Positions 1 to 7,785 of a stretch of 42,126 nt of DNA are shown here, in pieces. The DNA lies in NCBI GenBank assembly GCA_030448085.1, contig JAUJNU010000008.1:1-42126 (forward strand), read 5' to 3'. The notes beneath the pieces are model-generated. The model saw only the letters and a list, made by a program, of their open reading frames with translations, ran no database searches and was not told the DNA's origin. The DNA comes from Actinomycetota bacterium. GTDB taxonomy: Bacteria; Actinomycetota; UBA4738; CADDZG01; WHSQ01. How positions within the stretch are numbered: the first letter of the stretch is position 1; every line of letters begins with the position of its first letter. Both the position numbers and the translations under genes were made by a program.

Positions 1-12
1 CGTCTGCTCGAG

Positions 13-435
13 TCAACCACCGGACTCACCCGTGCCGCGCACGTGATGCTGAGCGACTGCGTATCCGCGAGCGTTGAAGTAGTCGACGAACCCGGGGACC
101 TCGGGGTTGGACGAGGGGGGATACTCCTCGACCCCCTGAGAGACGTACGGGGTCATGATCAGGATGGTCGGGACCTTGGCGGGAGGCTTGTTGCCGTTCT
201 TCGCGGCCGGGAGCCAGGTCTCGACGTAGAGGTCGACGCCATCGTGCGCCTTGACGTAATGCCGCTGCCGCTCCGGGTCCTTGTCCGGGGACTTCGTCCC
301 GTAGAGAGGGCGTGACTTGGGCGAGGGCTCCCAGGCGCGTCCACGGTCCGGGGCGGAGCGAGCCAGGGCCGTGGTCGGGACGAAGGAGCTGACGAGGACC
401 GCGAGGGCCATGAGGAGACGCGTTTTAGTGATCAT
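13..435 (-). CDS. Secreted S15/CocE-type alpha/beta hydrolase, N-terminal part
   Basis: This is the beginning of a CocE/NonD (X-Pro dipeptidyl-peptidase, S15-like) serine hydrolase. The start at 435 gives a basic-hydrophobic signal peptide (MITKTRLLMALAVLVSS, then an ALA-type site), followed by the typical N-terminal pattern HDGVDLYVETWLP, an oxyanion-side strand TILIMTPY, and the conserved HHVRGTGESGG loop. The reading frame stops at TGA 13-15. The codons immediately beyond read LEQT in the same frame, which is the usual continuation of this family (SGG-C-LEQT), so the TGA sits where a Cys codon (TGC) is expected. The rest lies off the window. No strong Shine-Dalgarno precedes the ATG. The family is mostly extracellular peptidases or esterases; the substrate here is unknown. 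An ATG further upstream in the frame is rejected because the extension is Arg/Pro-rich and unlike a signal peptide. Confidence 0.75.
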   Translation of the reverse strand: MITKTRLLMALAVLVSSFVPTTALARSAPDRGRAWEPSPKSRPLYGTKSPDKDPERQRHYVKAHDGVDLYVETWLPAAKNGNKPPAKVPTILIMTPYVSQGVEEYPPSSNPEVPGFVDYFNARGYAVAQHHVRGTGESGG

Positions 436-506
436 AAAGAGGATATTTCGCCCTCCCCTGGGCCTGGTCCTGCTACGAACGTGAGCCGCATCACACACCC
501 TCTCGC

Positions 507-1397
507 TTGGTCCGGGTGAGGCTCTTGGGCGTGGCTCCGCTCTCGGTGACCGTCGTGACCAGGGACCCGCTGGTTCGCGCGGCGGCGGCTCGGGCTTTCG
601 ACACCGCTCCGGCCGACTGGACGGTCGAGCTCGCCACCTCTGCCCCCACGGGACCGGGCGTCGTGGTTTTCGGTCCGGACATCGAAGGAGACCCACGCGG
701 CATCCGCTTCGACCCGGCTGCGCCGGCCCGGGTTCTCGATGACATCGGTCGGGCCCGGCATCAGGACCGAGGGTTGGTTCTGGTGACCAGTGCGAGCAGG
801 GGCACGGGAGTGACGACGATCGCTCTCCACCTCGCAGCGGCGTTCACCCGACCGGGCTCCCCTGCGACCTTGCTGGACCTCGATCGTAGTTGGGGAGGGG
901 CGTCGGCCAGACTCGGCATCGAGCTTCCCGCCACGCCTTCCTCAGGGCCCGGGCTCGCCCCGATCCCCGTCCGGGACGGGATCCGCCTGATAGATGGACG
1001 AGTCATCGATGATCCTGTCGCGGCGCTGGGAGACCCCTCGGTGCCCGGCCCGGTGGTTGTGGACCTTCCCCCCGGCGAGGACGGGGCGAACATCCCGGCG
1101 CTCGCCCAAGCTTGTGTCTTCGTGGTCTCGCCCACACGCCCGGGCGTCGATCGAGCAAGGAGGGCCCTGGAAGGGGCGGTGCCCTCCTTGCGGCTCGCTG
1201 TGGTGACGAACAGGCTCGGCAGGGGCGGGGACATCTCTCCCGCCTCGCTCGCTCACAGGCTCGGGCGCAAGATCCTGTTGGAGCTCCCCTGCACTCCCGG
1301 GCTGAGGGACGCCGAGGATGAAGGCCGCCTGCTCGGAAGCTGGTCTCGCTGGAGGTCCCGGATCGCCCTACTGGCATCGGCCCTCGGGACGGCCTGA
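507..1397 (+). CDS. TadZ/CpaE-like MinD-family protein, Tad pilus
   Basis: First gene of a Tad (tight adherence) pilus operon. The product (about 296 aa) has an N-terminal receiver-like segment and then a MinD/ParA-type ATPase fold. The P-loop region at residues 95-104 reads SASRGTGVTT, which lacks the usual lysine of GKT. This matches the divergent actinobacterial TadZ/Ssd proteins (Rv3660c type) that sit at the head of such loci. TadZ normally localises the pilus machine at the pole or septum. The frame opens with TTG 507; several in-frame GTG codons (for example 516, 531) could equally be the start. The stop overlaps the next gene as TGATG, so translation is probably coupled. The role follows from position and fold; biochemical ATPase activity is uncertain because of the missing lysine. 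Confidence 0.8.
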   Translation: MVRVRLLGVAPLSVTVVTRDPLVRAAAARAFDTAPADWTVELATSAPTGPGVVVFGPDIEGDPRGIRFDPAAPARVLDDIGRARHQDRGLVLVTSASRGTGVTTIALHLAAAFTRPGSPATLLDLDRSWGGASARLGIELPATPSSGPGLAPIPVRDGIRLIDGRVIDDPVAALGDPSVPGPVVVDLPPGEDGANIPALAQACVFVVSPTRPGVDRARRALEGAVPSLRLAVVTNRLGRGGDISPASLAHRLGRKILLELPCTPGLRDAEDEGRLLGSWSRWRSRIALLASALGTA

Positions 1398-2437
1398 TGC
1401 TCGAGGCAAAGAAGCGGCTGTTCGGGCTGGTGCTCCAGAAGGACGACCTTGCCGAGCTGGACCCGGCCGAACGGCGTCTGTCTCTGCGCCGGCTCCTCGC
1501 CCATCAGGTGGACCCGAACGAGCTTCCGGATCTCGTTGCGGCCCTCGCCGCCGACATCGACGGTTTCGGGGCCGTGGCCGGGCTCATGGCAGACCCGCGG
1601 ATCACAGACATCCTCGTGAACGGAGCGGACGAGGTGTGGGTAGAAAGGGGTGGCGCCCTCGAGCGGACCGACGTGGCCTTCAGCGATGAGGACGAGCTGA
1701 GGGCTTGGGCGCAGCGACTGATGGCGCGCTCGCAGGGAAGGGTCGACATGGCTCATCCGATCGGCGGCGCCACCCTTGCCGACGGCTCCCGCTTACATGT
1801 CGTTCTTCCCCCGGTCTCGACCACCCCCCTCGTCTCTATCAGAAGGTTCCCGGCCCATCCCCTGTCGCTGTCCGACCTTCTCTCCTCCCGCTTCCTCACC
1901 ACCGAGGAAGCCGATGCGCTCCGGCGGCACGTCCGGGCGCGTAGGAGCATCGTGGTCTCCGGGGGGACCGGCACCGGCAAGACCACGCTCCTCGGTGCTC
2001 TTCTCGGCGAGCTGCCTCATGGGGAGCGGGTCGTGCTCATCGAAGAGACACGAGAGCTGAGGGCCGCCGGGTCCCACTTGGTCTCGCTCGTGGTCCGAGA
2101 GCCGAACGCCGAGCGCTTCGGCGGCATCGACCAGAGCATTTTGGTGAGGGCCGCCTTGCGGATGAGGCCCGACAGGATCGTGGTGGGCGAGGTGAGGGGA
2201 GCCGAGGCGCTCGACGCGTTGGCCGCCATGTCGACCGGGCACCCCGGCTCGATGTTGTCCATCCATGCCCGGTCCTCGGGCGAGGTGAGGGACCGTCTCG
2301 TGACGCTGGCCCTCCAAGCCCGGGCGGGCCTCGGCGAGACCGCGGTCAGGCGGATGGTCGACAGCGCGGTTGACGTCGTCGTTCATCTCGAGCGGACCGA
2401 GGGGGGGCAGAGGGTCCTCAAAACGGTGGACGCGTGA
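1397..2437 (+). CDS. tadA: TadA/CpaF pilus assembly ATPase
   Basis: Secretion ATPase of the GspE/VirB11 superfamily that powers Flp pilus assembly at the inner face of the membrane. The 346-residue length is typical of short actinobacterial CpaF proteins. Visible motifs are the N2-type domain with DPRITDILVNG near residues 67-76, Walker A GGTGTGKTT at 189-197, the acidic VLIEETRE Asp/Glu box at 213-220, the Walker B segment RPDRIVVGEVRG at 257-268, and the His box STGHPGSMLSIHA near 279-291. The ATG at 1397 overlaps the tadZ stop, and the end overlaps the GTG start of the fused TadB/C gene, so the three genes form a tightly coupled operon. The frame is intact and all catalytic elements are present. 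Confidence 0.93.
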   Translation: MLEAKKRLFGLVLQKDDLAELDPAERRLSLRRLLAHQVDPNELPDLVAALAADIDGFGAVAGLMADPRITDILVNGADEVWVERGGALERTDVAFSDEDELRAWAQRLMARSQGRVDMAHPIGGATLADGSRLHVVLPPVSTTPLVSIRRFPAHPLSLSDLLSSRFLTTEEADALRRHVRARRSIVVSGGTGTGKTTLLGALLGELPHGERVVLIEETRELRAAGSHLVSLVVREPNAERFGGIDQSILVRAALRMRPDRIVVGEVRGAEALDALAAMSTGHPGSMLSIHARSSGEVRDRLVTLALQARAGLGETAVRRMVDSAVDVVVHLERTEGGQRVLKTVDA

Positions 2438-3372
2438 GCGCTCTCGGCAGGCGCGCCGCGGCGATAAGAGCGCTGGCTGCGGGGGCCGCCGTCCATCTGG
2501 CTCCGTTCGAAGCATTGCTGACCTGGCATGAGCAGGCGCCCCCGGGCTTGGCCCGGGCCCTGACGGCGTTCGCCGCTCGTTTGCGGCAAGGGGAGCCGAC
2601 CACCACAGCGCTTGCCTCCCTCGACGTCCTCGGTTCGGATGCAGGAACCGTGGCGCTTCTGTTCGACCTCGCCGAGCGCAGCGGAGCGGCTCTGGCCCCG
2701 ATGCTGGAGCGGCTCGCGGCGGCCATCGACGAAAGGGACCGGGTATTGCGCGCCGGAGTGGCGGCTGCCGCCGGAGCGAGGTTGTCGGGCCGGATGATCG
2801 CCTGCCTGCCTCTCCTGTTCGTACCTTTCACTCCCGCGGCAACCCGGCCGGCAGCGGATCCACCGGGGCTGATGATCGTTCTGGTCGGCGTGATGCTCAC
2901 GCTCGGAGGGCTGCGCTGGATCAATCACCTGGTCCCTGCTCCCCACTCCGACGACGCCGCCGCGGTCGTGGCCGAAGGAGTGGCCGGCATCCTCGAGGTA
3001 GGGGTCTACCCCGACGTCGCTCTCACTGCCGTGACGGAGTCCGCCCCCTCGGCTGCGCGCGAGGAGCTAAGAAGGGCTGCCCGAAGACACGCTCTTGGCG
3101 CCTCTTGGACGGAGGCTCTCGCCATGTCGGAAGACGAGGGCCTTCGTGAGCTGGGAGACGTCCTCGCCCGCAGCCTGTGGGGAGGCCTTCCCGCCGTCTC
3201 GGCTCTGGAGACTTTCGCCCGTCATAGGAGAGCCCTTGCGGGCCAGGCTTTCGAGGCCCGGTTGCGAAGGGCGCCCGTGGCTATGGTCCTGCCCCTGACG
3301 CTGTGCATCCTTCCCGCTTACGGCCTCCTCGCCCTCGCCCCGTTCGTCCGAAGCGTGGCCGCAAGCGTGTGA
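2434..3372 (+). CDS. Fused TadB/TadC-type inner-membrane platform protein
   Basis: A 312-residue membrane protein with two weak T2SSF (GspF-like) cytoplasmic modules, roughly residues 25-105 and 165-280. Each is followed by hydrophobic segments (about 115-155 and 280-310). Most Tad loci encode two separate platform proteins, TadB and TadC; here one shorter chain appears to carry both. It would anchor the TadA ATPase and transmit motion to the pilus. GTG 2434 overlaps the tadA stop (GTGA), and the end again gives a GTGA overlap with the following lipoprotein gene. The frame is intact. The assignment rests on position, alternating helical and membrane segments, and motifs such as LFDLAERSGAALAPML; family-level certainty is good, the exact TadB/TadC boundary is not. 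Confidence 0.8.
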   Translation: MSALGRRAAAIRALAAGAAVHLAPFEALLTWHEQAPPGLARALTAFAARLRQGEPTTTALASLDVLGSDAGTVALLFDLAERSGAALAPMLERLAAAIDERDRVLRAGVAAAAGARLSGRMIACLPLLFVPFTPAATRPAADPPGLMIVLVGVMLTLGGLRWINHLVPAPHSDDAAAVVAEGVAGILEVGVYPDVALTAVTESAPSAAREELRRAARRHALGASWTEALAMSEDEGLRELGDVLARSLWGGLPAVSALETFARHRRALAGQAFEARLRRAPVAMVLPLTLCILPAYGLLALAPFVRSVAASV

Positions 3373-3948
3373 CTTTCGGTGTGCGAAGCTTCAACGATGC
3401 GTGCGCGGCGGTTCATGGGGGCCGGGTCCACCTCGTTCTTCTCCTCATCGGCGTTTCCTGTTCCGAAGAGGCGCCACCCCCTCCCGACCAGCGTCCAGGA
3501 AACGACGGCTGCCAGGGCGAGCTGTGACGAAGGAGCGGTAGCGCCGTCCCCGTACCCCGAGTTCGGCGTCGGCACCGCTCTGGTCGGGCCGATGAAGGTT
3601 CGACGATCTTCCAGGTGGAGGTAGCGCAGACGCCGGAGCAACGTCAGCTGGGTCTCATGTTTCGGACCGAGATGAGGAGACGACCAAGGCATGGTGTTCG
3701 TCTTCTTCGAGGATACCGAGGGTGGCTTCTACATGAAGAACACCTTGCTGCCGCTGTCGATCGCGTACTTCGATGTCGACGGCACCATCGTCGGGATGGT
3801 CGATATGGAGCCCTGCGAGCTCGACTCTGCGCTCTACGACCCGGGGGTGCCCTACCGGGGCGCTCTCGAGGTCAACCAGGGAGTGTTTGCCGAGCGCGGC
3901 ATCGAGCTGGGCGATCACATCGAGCTCGTCACCTCCATCCCCGAGTAG
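3369..3948 (+). pseudogene. DUF192 lipoprotein, disrupted by about three frameshifts
   Basis: The pieces, read in three steps between frames, make one DUF192 protein. A GTG at 3369 overlaps the preceding stop and starts a lipoprotein signal peptide ending in LIGVSC. The mature part then runs on in a second frame (PSPYPEFGVGTALV), returns to the first (FQVEVAQTPEQRQLGLMFRTEM, here split), and ends in the other (GMVFVFFED, then FYMKNTLLPLSIAYFD and GVFAERGIELGD) at TAG 3946-3948. The MFR-GMxFxF-MKNTLxPLxI pattern is diagnostic for DUF192, a small secreted beta-fold of unclear function often found beside actinobacterial Tad genes. Conserved residues on both sides of each break imply recent indels or sequencing error rather than decay. 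Confidence 0.75.
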
Positions 3949-3972
3949 TGACGACCATCACAGCGCAACTCC

Positions 3973-4031
3973 CACCTCCACGTTGAAGTAACCGAAGACG
4001 CCGGAGCAGTGCCGGCCGGAAGTTGGAGGTG
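3973..4031 (+). promoter_or_regulatory. Nested hairpin covering the flp Shine-Dalgarno
   Basis: CACCTCCA at 3973-3980 is perfectly complementary to TGGAGGTG at 4024-4031, which contains the Shine-Dalgarno of the pilin gene. Inside the loop, GCCGG (4000-4004) can pair with CCGGC (4012-4016). The element fills the gap between the DUF192 gene and flp. If formed, it would hide the ribosome site; no experimental support exists. Confidence 0.4.
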
Positions 4032-4036
4032 ACCCA

Positions 4037-4216
4037 TTGGATCGACTCAGATCCCTCGCGGGCCGGGAAGACGGCCAGACCACCGCGGAGTACGCCCTGG
4101 TCCTGCTTGTCGCAGGACTGATCGTGGGTGTCTTCGCTGCGTTCGTGAAGTCCGGGACGCTCACGGACATGTTCCACAGCATCGTCTCGGGGTTGATCGA
4201 CAGCGCTAAGGGGTGA
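4037..4216 (+). CDS. flp: Flp-type pilin
   Basis: A 59-residue prepilin. It has a short basic leader (LDRLRSLAGREDG), then a cleavage motif G|QTTAE with glutamate at +5, followed by one hydrophobic helix (YALVLLVAGLIVGVFAAFV) and a short polar tail. This is the standard Flp/type IVb pilin layout: a prepilin peptidase cuts after the Gly and the helix packs into the pilus core. The start is TTG 4037, chosen because GGAGGT at 4025-4030 lies six bases upstream and no ATG or GTG fits the frame. The stop overlaps the GTG of the TadE gene (GTGA). No prepilin peptidase gene is in the window, so it must be encoded elsewhere. Confidence 0.85.
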   Translation: MDRLRSLAGREDGQTTAEYALVLLVAGLIVGVFAAFVKSGTLTDMFHSIVSGLIDSAKG

Positions 4217-4587
4217 GACCTCGGGAGAGCGGTCAAGCAACGCTCGAGCTGGCCTTGGCTCTGCCGTTCTTGGTCTTCATCGTCGCCTTCCTGATCGAGG
4301 TCGGGATGCTTGCCAGTGACGGCACCCGGCTGTGGCACGCGGCCCGCGAGGCGGTGCGTGTGGCTGCGGTGGACTCGGACCAGCAGCACGTGGTCGACGC
4401 CGCCCGCTCCTCGGGTCTCTCCGAGGTGGAGGTGGGGGTGAGCCCACTCGATAGGGAGCGCCGCCGGGGCGAGCCCATCACGGTCACCCTCGCCTACTCG
4501 CCGAGACCCCGGATCCCGGTGATCGGTCATGTCTTCGGGGGCATCGAATTGACTGCTGAGGCTTCGATGCGGATCGAGAACCCATGA
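4213..4587 (+). CDS. TadE-like minor pilin
   Basis: A 124-residue TadE-family pseudopilin. The N-terminus MRPRESGQATLELALALP carries a prepilin-like G|QATLE site with glutamate at +5 and a single membrane helix (ALPFLVFIVAFLIEVGML). A small beta-rich extracellular domain follows, with the usual AAREAVRVAAV segment just after the helix. TadE proteins are minor pilins needed for assembly of the Flp fibre. The GTG start at 4213 overlaps the flp stop, and the stop overlaps the next ATG (ATGA at 4584-4587), so the three pilin-type genes are likely translated together. The frame is intact. Confidence 0.85.
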   Translation: MRPRESGQATLELALALPFLVFIVAFLIEVGMLASDGTRLWHAAREAVRVAAVDSDQQHVVDAARSSGLSEVEVGVSPLDRERRRGEPITVTLAYSPRPRIPVIGHVFGGIELTAEASMRIENP

Positions 4588-5249
4588 TCGTTCTGCTGCT
4601 GTCGGTGGCGCTCGCCCTCTCGATGCTGCTGGCCGTTTTCTCCGTCCGGGTGGGCGAGGTGACCGAGATGAAGGCGCGAGCGCAGCTCGCGGCCGACGGA
4701 GCCGCGTTGGCGGCTGCGGCCGAGTCCCTCTTCGGTGGCGGGGGAGACGGCCGGCTGCAGGCGGAGTCGTACGCACGACGCAACGGAGCGACGCTGGTTT
4801 CCTGCGACTGTCCCAGAGGGGCTTCGGTGGTCGAGGTCGAGGTAAGCCTCGCCGATGCCAGCGCACGAGCCCGCGCCGAGGTGGACCCCCGCTTCCTCAG
4901 GCCGGCGGACCTCGGGGTGACCACGGCCGGGCTGAGGCCCCGGATGCGCCGAGCGGTGGACGAGCTGCTGACGGCAGCAGCGGGTGAGGTCTACCTCGTT
5001 TCGGGCTTCAGGTCACACGAGCGTCAGGTCGAGCTCTGGGAGGCGGCGCTTCTGAAGTATGGCGACCCTGAGATCGCCGACGACTGGGTCGCCAGACCCG
5101 GGTCCTCTCTGCACGAGGTTGGCTTGGCGGTGGACCTCGCCGGGAACCTCGAGTTGGCGGCCGAGATCGCGGTCGCACGAGGTCTTCCTCTATACCGGCC
5201 CCTTTACAACGAGCCATGGCACTTCGAATTGCTCGGCTCTAGAAGCTAG
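4584..5249 (+). CDS. TadE/G-like membrane segment fused to M15B carboxypeptidase
   Basis: One intact 221-residue frame joins two parts. Residues 1-105 resemble the Rv3654c-type TadE/TadG minor pilins: an N-terminal hydrophobic helix, then the ARAQLAADGAALAAAAES motif and a short beta domain with a CDC pair. Residues 110-221 are a VanY/M15B peptidase: VSGFRSHERQ at 139-148, the zinc motif SLHEVGLAVD with His177 and Asp184, and NEPWHFEL with Glu210 and His213. M15B enzymes are D,D- or L,D-carboxypeptidases that trim peptidoglycan stem peptides. Fusion to a pilus-locus membrane anchor suggests local wall opening for the Flp fibre. The start overlaps the TadE stop (ATGA). The N-terminus lacks a recognisable prepilin cleavage site, so it may simply be a membrane anchor. 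Confidence 0.8.
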   Translation: MIVLLLSVALALSMLLAVFSVRVGEVTEMKARAQLAADGAALAAAAESLFGGGGDGRLQAESYARRNGATLVSCDCPRGASVVEVEVSLADASARARAEVDPRFLRPADLGVTTAGLRPRMRRAVDELLTAAAGEVYLVSGFRSHERQVELWEAALLKYGDPEIADDWVARPGSSLHEVGLAVDLAGNLELAAEIAVARGLPLYRPLYNEPWHFELLGSRS

Positions 5250-5287
5250 GATGCTCCGCTGACTTAGCTATCGAGGGGGACGACCGC

Positions 5288-6857
5288 ATGACCGTATCCG
5301 CCCACCGACTGGTGAGCGAGTTGGAGGGCCGCTTCCAGCGGTTGGAGACAGAGTTTCACGAGGCTTATTGGCGCTCCCAGATCGACGCGACCCCCGAGAA
5401 CGAGCAGCGCAGGGCCGAGCTGGAGCTCGAGCTAAGGACCGTCAAGGGTGACGCCCCAGCTCTAGAGGCCGTACTCCAGGCCCTGGACGAGCCCCTGCAC
5501 GACGGGAACCTCCGCCGTCAGCTCGAGGTGCTCAGGCTGTCCCTCACCGGGAATCAGATGGGCGAGGCAGAGCGCGCCGAGATGGTCGAGGTGTCCTCCC
5601 AGGTGGAGAGTGCCTTCGCCGCGTACCGCCCGGAGATCGACGGCGTCCGACTAAGCGAGAACGACATCGACAGGTACCTACGGGAGTCCGATGATCCGGA
5701 GGAGAGGCAGCGGGTCTGGGCGGCCTCCAAGGAGATCGGCGCCAAAGTCTCGGGACAGTTGCGCGAGCTCGCCCGGCTCCGTAACCGTGCCGCGCACAAC
5801 CTCGGCTTCGCAGACTTCTACCGGATGGAGCTCGAGCTTCAAGAGCTCCCGGAGGAATGGCTCTTCGACCTGTTGGGTGAGCTCGAGCGGCTGACGGAGG
5901 AGCCATTCGCGGTCTGGAAGGGTGGCTTGGACCGCGAGCTCGAGCAGCGTTTCGGCACCACGGAGCTCTATCCCTGGCACTACGCCGACCCGTTCTTCCA
6001 GGCGCTTCCCCCCGACGGCAGGGTCTCGCTCGACAGTCCGCTCGCCGGAACCGACGCTTCCGATCTGGCCCGTCGCACGTTCTCGGCGTGGGGGATCGAC
6101 ATCGAGCGCGTGCTCGAGCGCAGCGATCTCTACCCCCGTGAGCGCAAGTGCCAGCACGCTTTCTGCCTGGACGTCGACCGGATGGGCGATGTCCGCATCC
6201 TCGGCAATGTGGAGCCGGGGGAGCGGTGGGCCGAGGTGATGTTGCACGAGTCCGGGCACGCCGCCTATGACATCTCGATCGACCCGCGGCTCCCTTATCT
6301 CCTACGGAGGCCGGCGCACATCGCCGTCACCGAGGCGATCGCTCTCCTTTCCGGCCGGCTCGTGCGTGAGCCTGTCTGGCTTCAACAGGTGGCGGGGCTG
6401 CCACCGGCGGAGGTGGCCTTGATAGAGGCGGAGCTGCGGCGGGTCACGGCGGCCCAGAGCCTTCTCTTCGCCCGTTGGGGGCTCGTTATGGTGCACTTCG
6501 AACGCGATCTGTCCTCGAACCCGGAGATGGATCTCGGCGCGTTGGTGGGAGCTGGTGGAGCGGTTCCAGCATGTGCCACCGCCGCCGGACCCCCCGGCCG
6601 GGGCGTGGGCTTCGAAGATCCACCTCGCCGTGGCCCCCGTCTACTACCACAACTACCTGCTGGGAGACATGCTGGCCTCGCAGCTGGCTCGGACGATCGA
6701 GCAAGAGTGTGGGGGTCTGGTTGGGACGCCCGGCGTGGGAGAGCTACTGACCGAGCGGGTCTTCCGCAAGGGAAGTCTGCACCGCTGGGACGAGCTGGTT
6801 AGCCAGGCGACCGGGGGACCGCTTTCCGCTCAGGCCTTCGCCGCCGAGCTCGTCTAG
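5288..6857 (+). CDS. M2/M3-type zinc metallopeptidase (one frameshift)
   Basis: A largely helical zinc peptidase of about 520 residues, without a signal peptide and therefore probably cytoplasmic. The gluzincin signature is clear: MLHESGHAAYD gives His320, Glu321 and His324, and the third ligand is Glu349 in VTEAIALLSGRL, with the 24-25 residue spacing typical of M2/M3 enzymes. The C-terminal APVYYHNYLLGDMLASQL supplies the conserved His/Tyr substrate-binding segment. The frame changes once near 6540-6555, where LGAL-WWELVERF is expected; reading across it gives the full family C-terminus ending at TAG 6855-6857. The ATG is preceded by GAGGGGGA at a good distance. Probable role: oligopeptide degradation. 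M2, M3 and M32 families are hard to separate by eye. Confidence 0.75.
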
Positions 6858-6860
6858 CGT

Positions 6861-7785
6861 CTAGAGGGAGGCGTTCTTCTCGAACTTCGCGGTAGATCGA
6901 CTGAGCGGACCCGTTGATGAAGACCACGCTCGCGGCCCCCACCTGGCCGAGCGACACGCACCGTGCGGTTGCCGACCTTCTGAGGCGAGAGCTGCGTCGC
7001 CAGGATCCCGAGCCTGAACATCTCCGAAGGCCCGATGTCGAGACGGGCGTGCTCGCGCGATGCTCATCCACTTCAGCAGAGCCCCAGGGCTCCTGTCCAC
7101 CTCTTCTCGCAGCTTGCGGAGCATCGCTATGAGGAAGCTCCCCTGGTTGGTCGATCGGTCTATGTCACCGTTCGGGAACCCTTTGCGGGTCCGGACGAAG
7201 GCGAGGGACTGCCAGTAGCTGAGGTTGCGGACCCCGCCTTCAGGTTGGCCCCCGACCCGTTCGGGTCGTAGAGGTCCTCGGGACCCGGACCCTCACCCCG
7301 CCGAGGCCGTGGATGATGTCCTCGAACCCCTCGAAGCCGACCATCGCCCAGTAGTCCAGCCGTATCCCCGTCAGGTTCTCGAGGGTTTTGGCGAGAAGTT
7401 CAGGCCCCCCTTGGAGCAGCGCCTCGTTGATCTTCGCAGTGCCGTACCCCGGGATGGGGACGTATGAGTCGCGCGGGAAGTTGAGGACGCCGCCTCTCAT
7501 CGTCTTGGTGTTGACTCCGATGATGTGGATCGCGTCGGCCAGGGCCCGGTCGGGGTTCCCCGATCGGGCGTCGTTACCGATGGCGAGAACGAAGATTTTT
7601 CCGTCCTGGGGCTGATAGGTCTCGTGCACCCGGCCGACCATGAGAGCCGGTGCGGCCGAGCTGGTTCCGGAAGTGGGAACGAGGGTGGTTAGGAGGACGG
7701 CAAGGGCGAGGGCGATGACAGCTAGGGCCCCCCCTGCGAGGCAGAGGATCGCAGCGATCGAGGTAGACGCCCGGCGAAGTATCAA
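6861..7785 (-). pseudogene. LytR-CpsA-Psr (LCP) family protein, frameshifted
   Basis: LCP proteins transfer teichoic-acid, arabinogalactan or capsule polymers from lipid carriers to peptidoglycan. The frames combine to give an N-terminal membrane anchor (ILCLAGGALAVIALALAVLL), the LCP core (IFVLAIGNDARSG, ADAIHIIGVNTKT, VLNFPRDSYVPIPGYG, KINEALLQGGPELLAKTLE, then GFEGFEDIIHGLGGV) and, after breaks near 7290-7260 and again downstream, LSYWQSLAFVRTRKGFPNGD, NQGSFLIAMLRKLREE and a C-terminal tail to TAG at 6861. Core Arg and Asp residues that bind the phosphoryl group are present. The start is TTG 7785 with GAGGAG just upstream, overlapping the stop of the preceding gene as TTGA. About three or four indels separate the pieces; all are inside conserved blocks, which favours read errors. 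Confidence 0.75.

Noticed and set aside
13..15. TGA in the hydrolase as a selenocysteine or reassigned codon
   Set aside because: TGA ends many intact genes here (for example tadA, flp, holB), and no SECIS-like element or selenoprotein context is seen; a single-base change from TGC is simpler.
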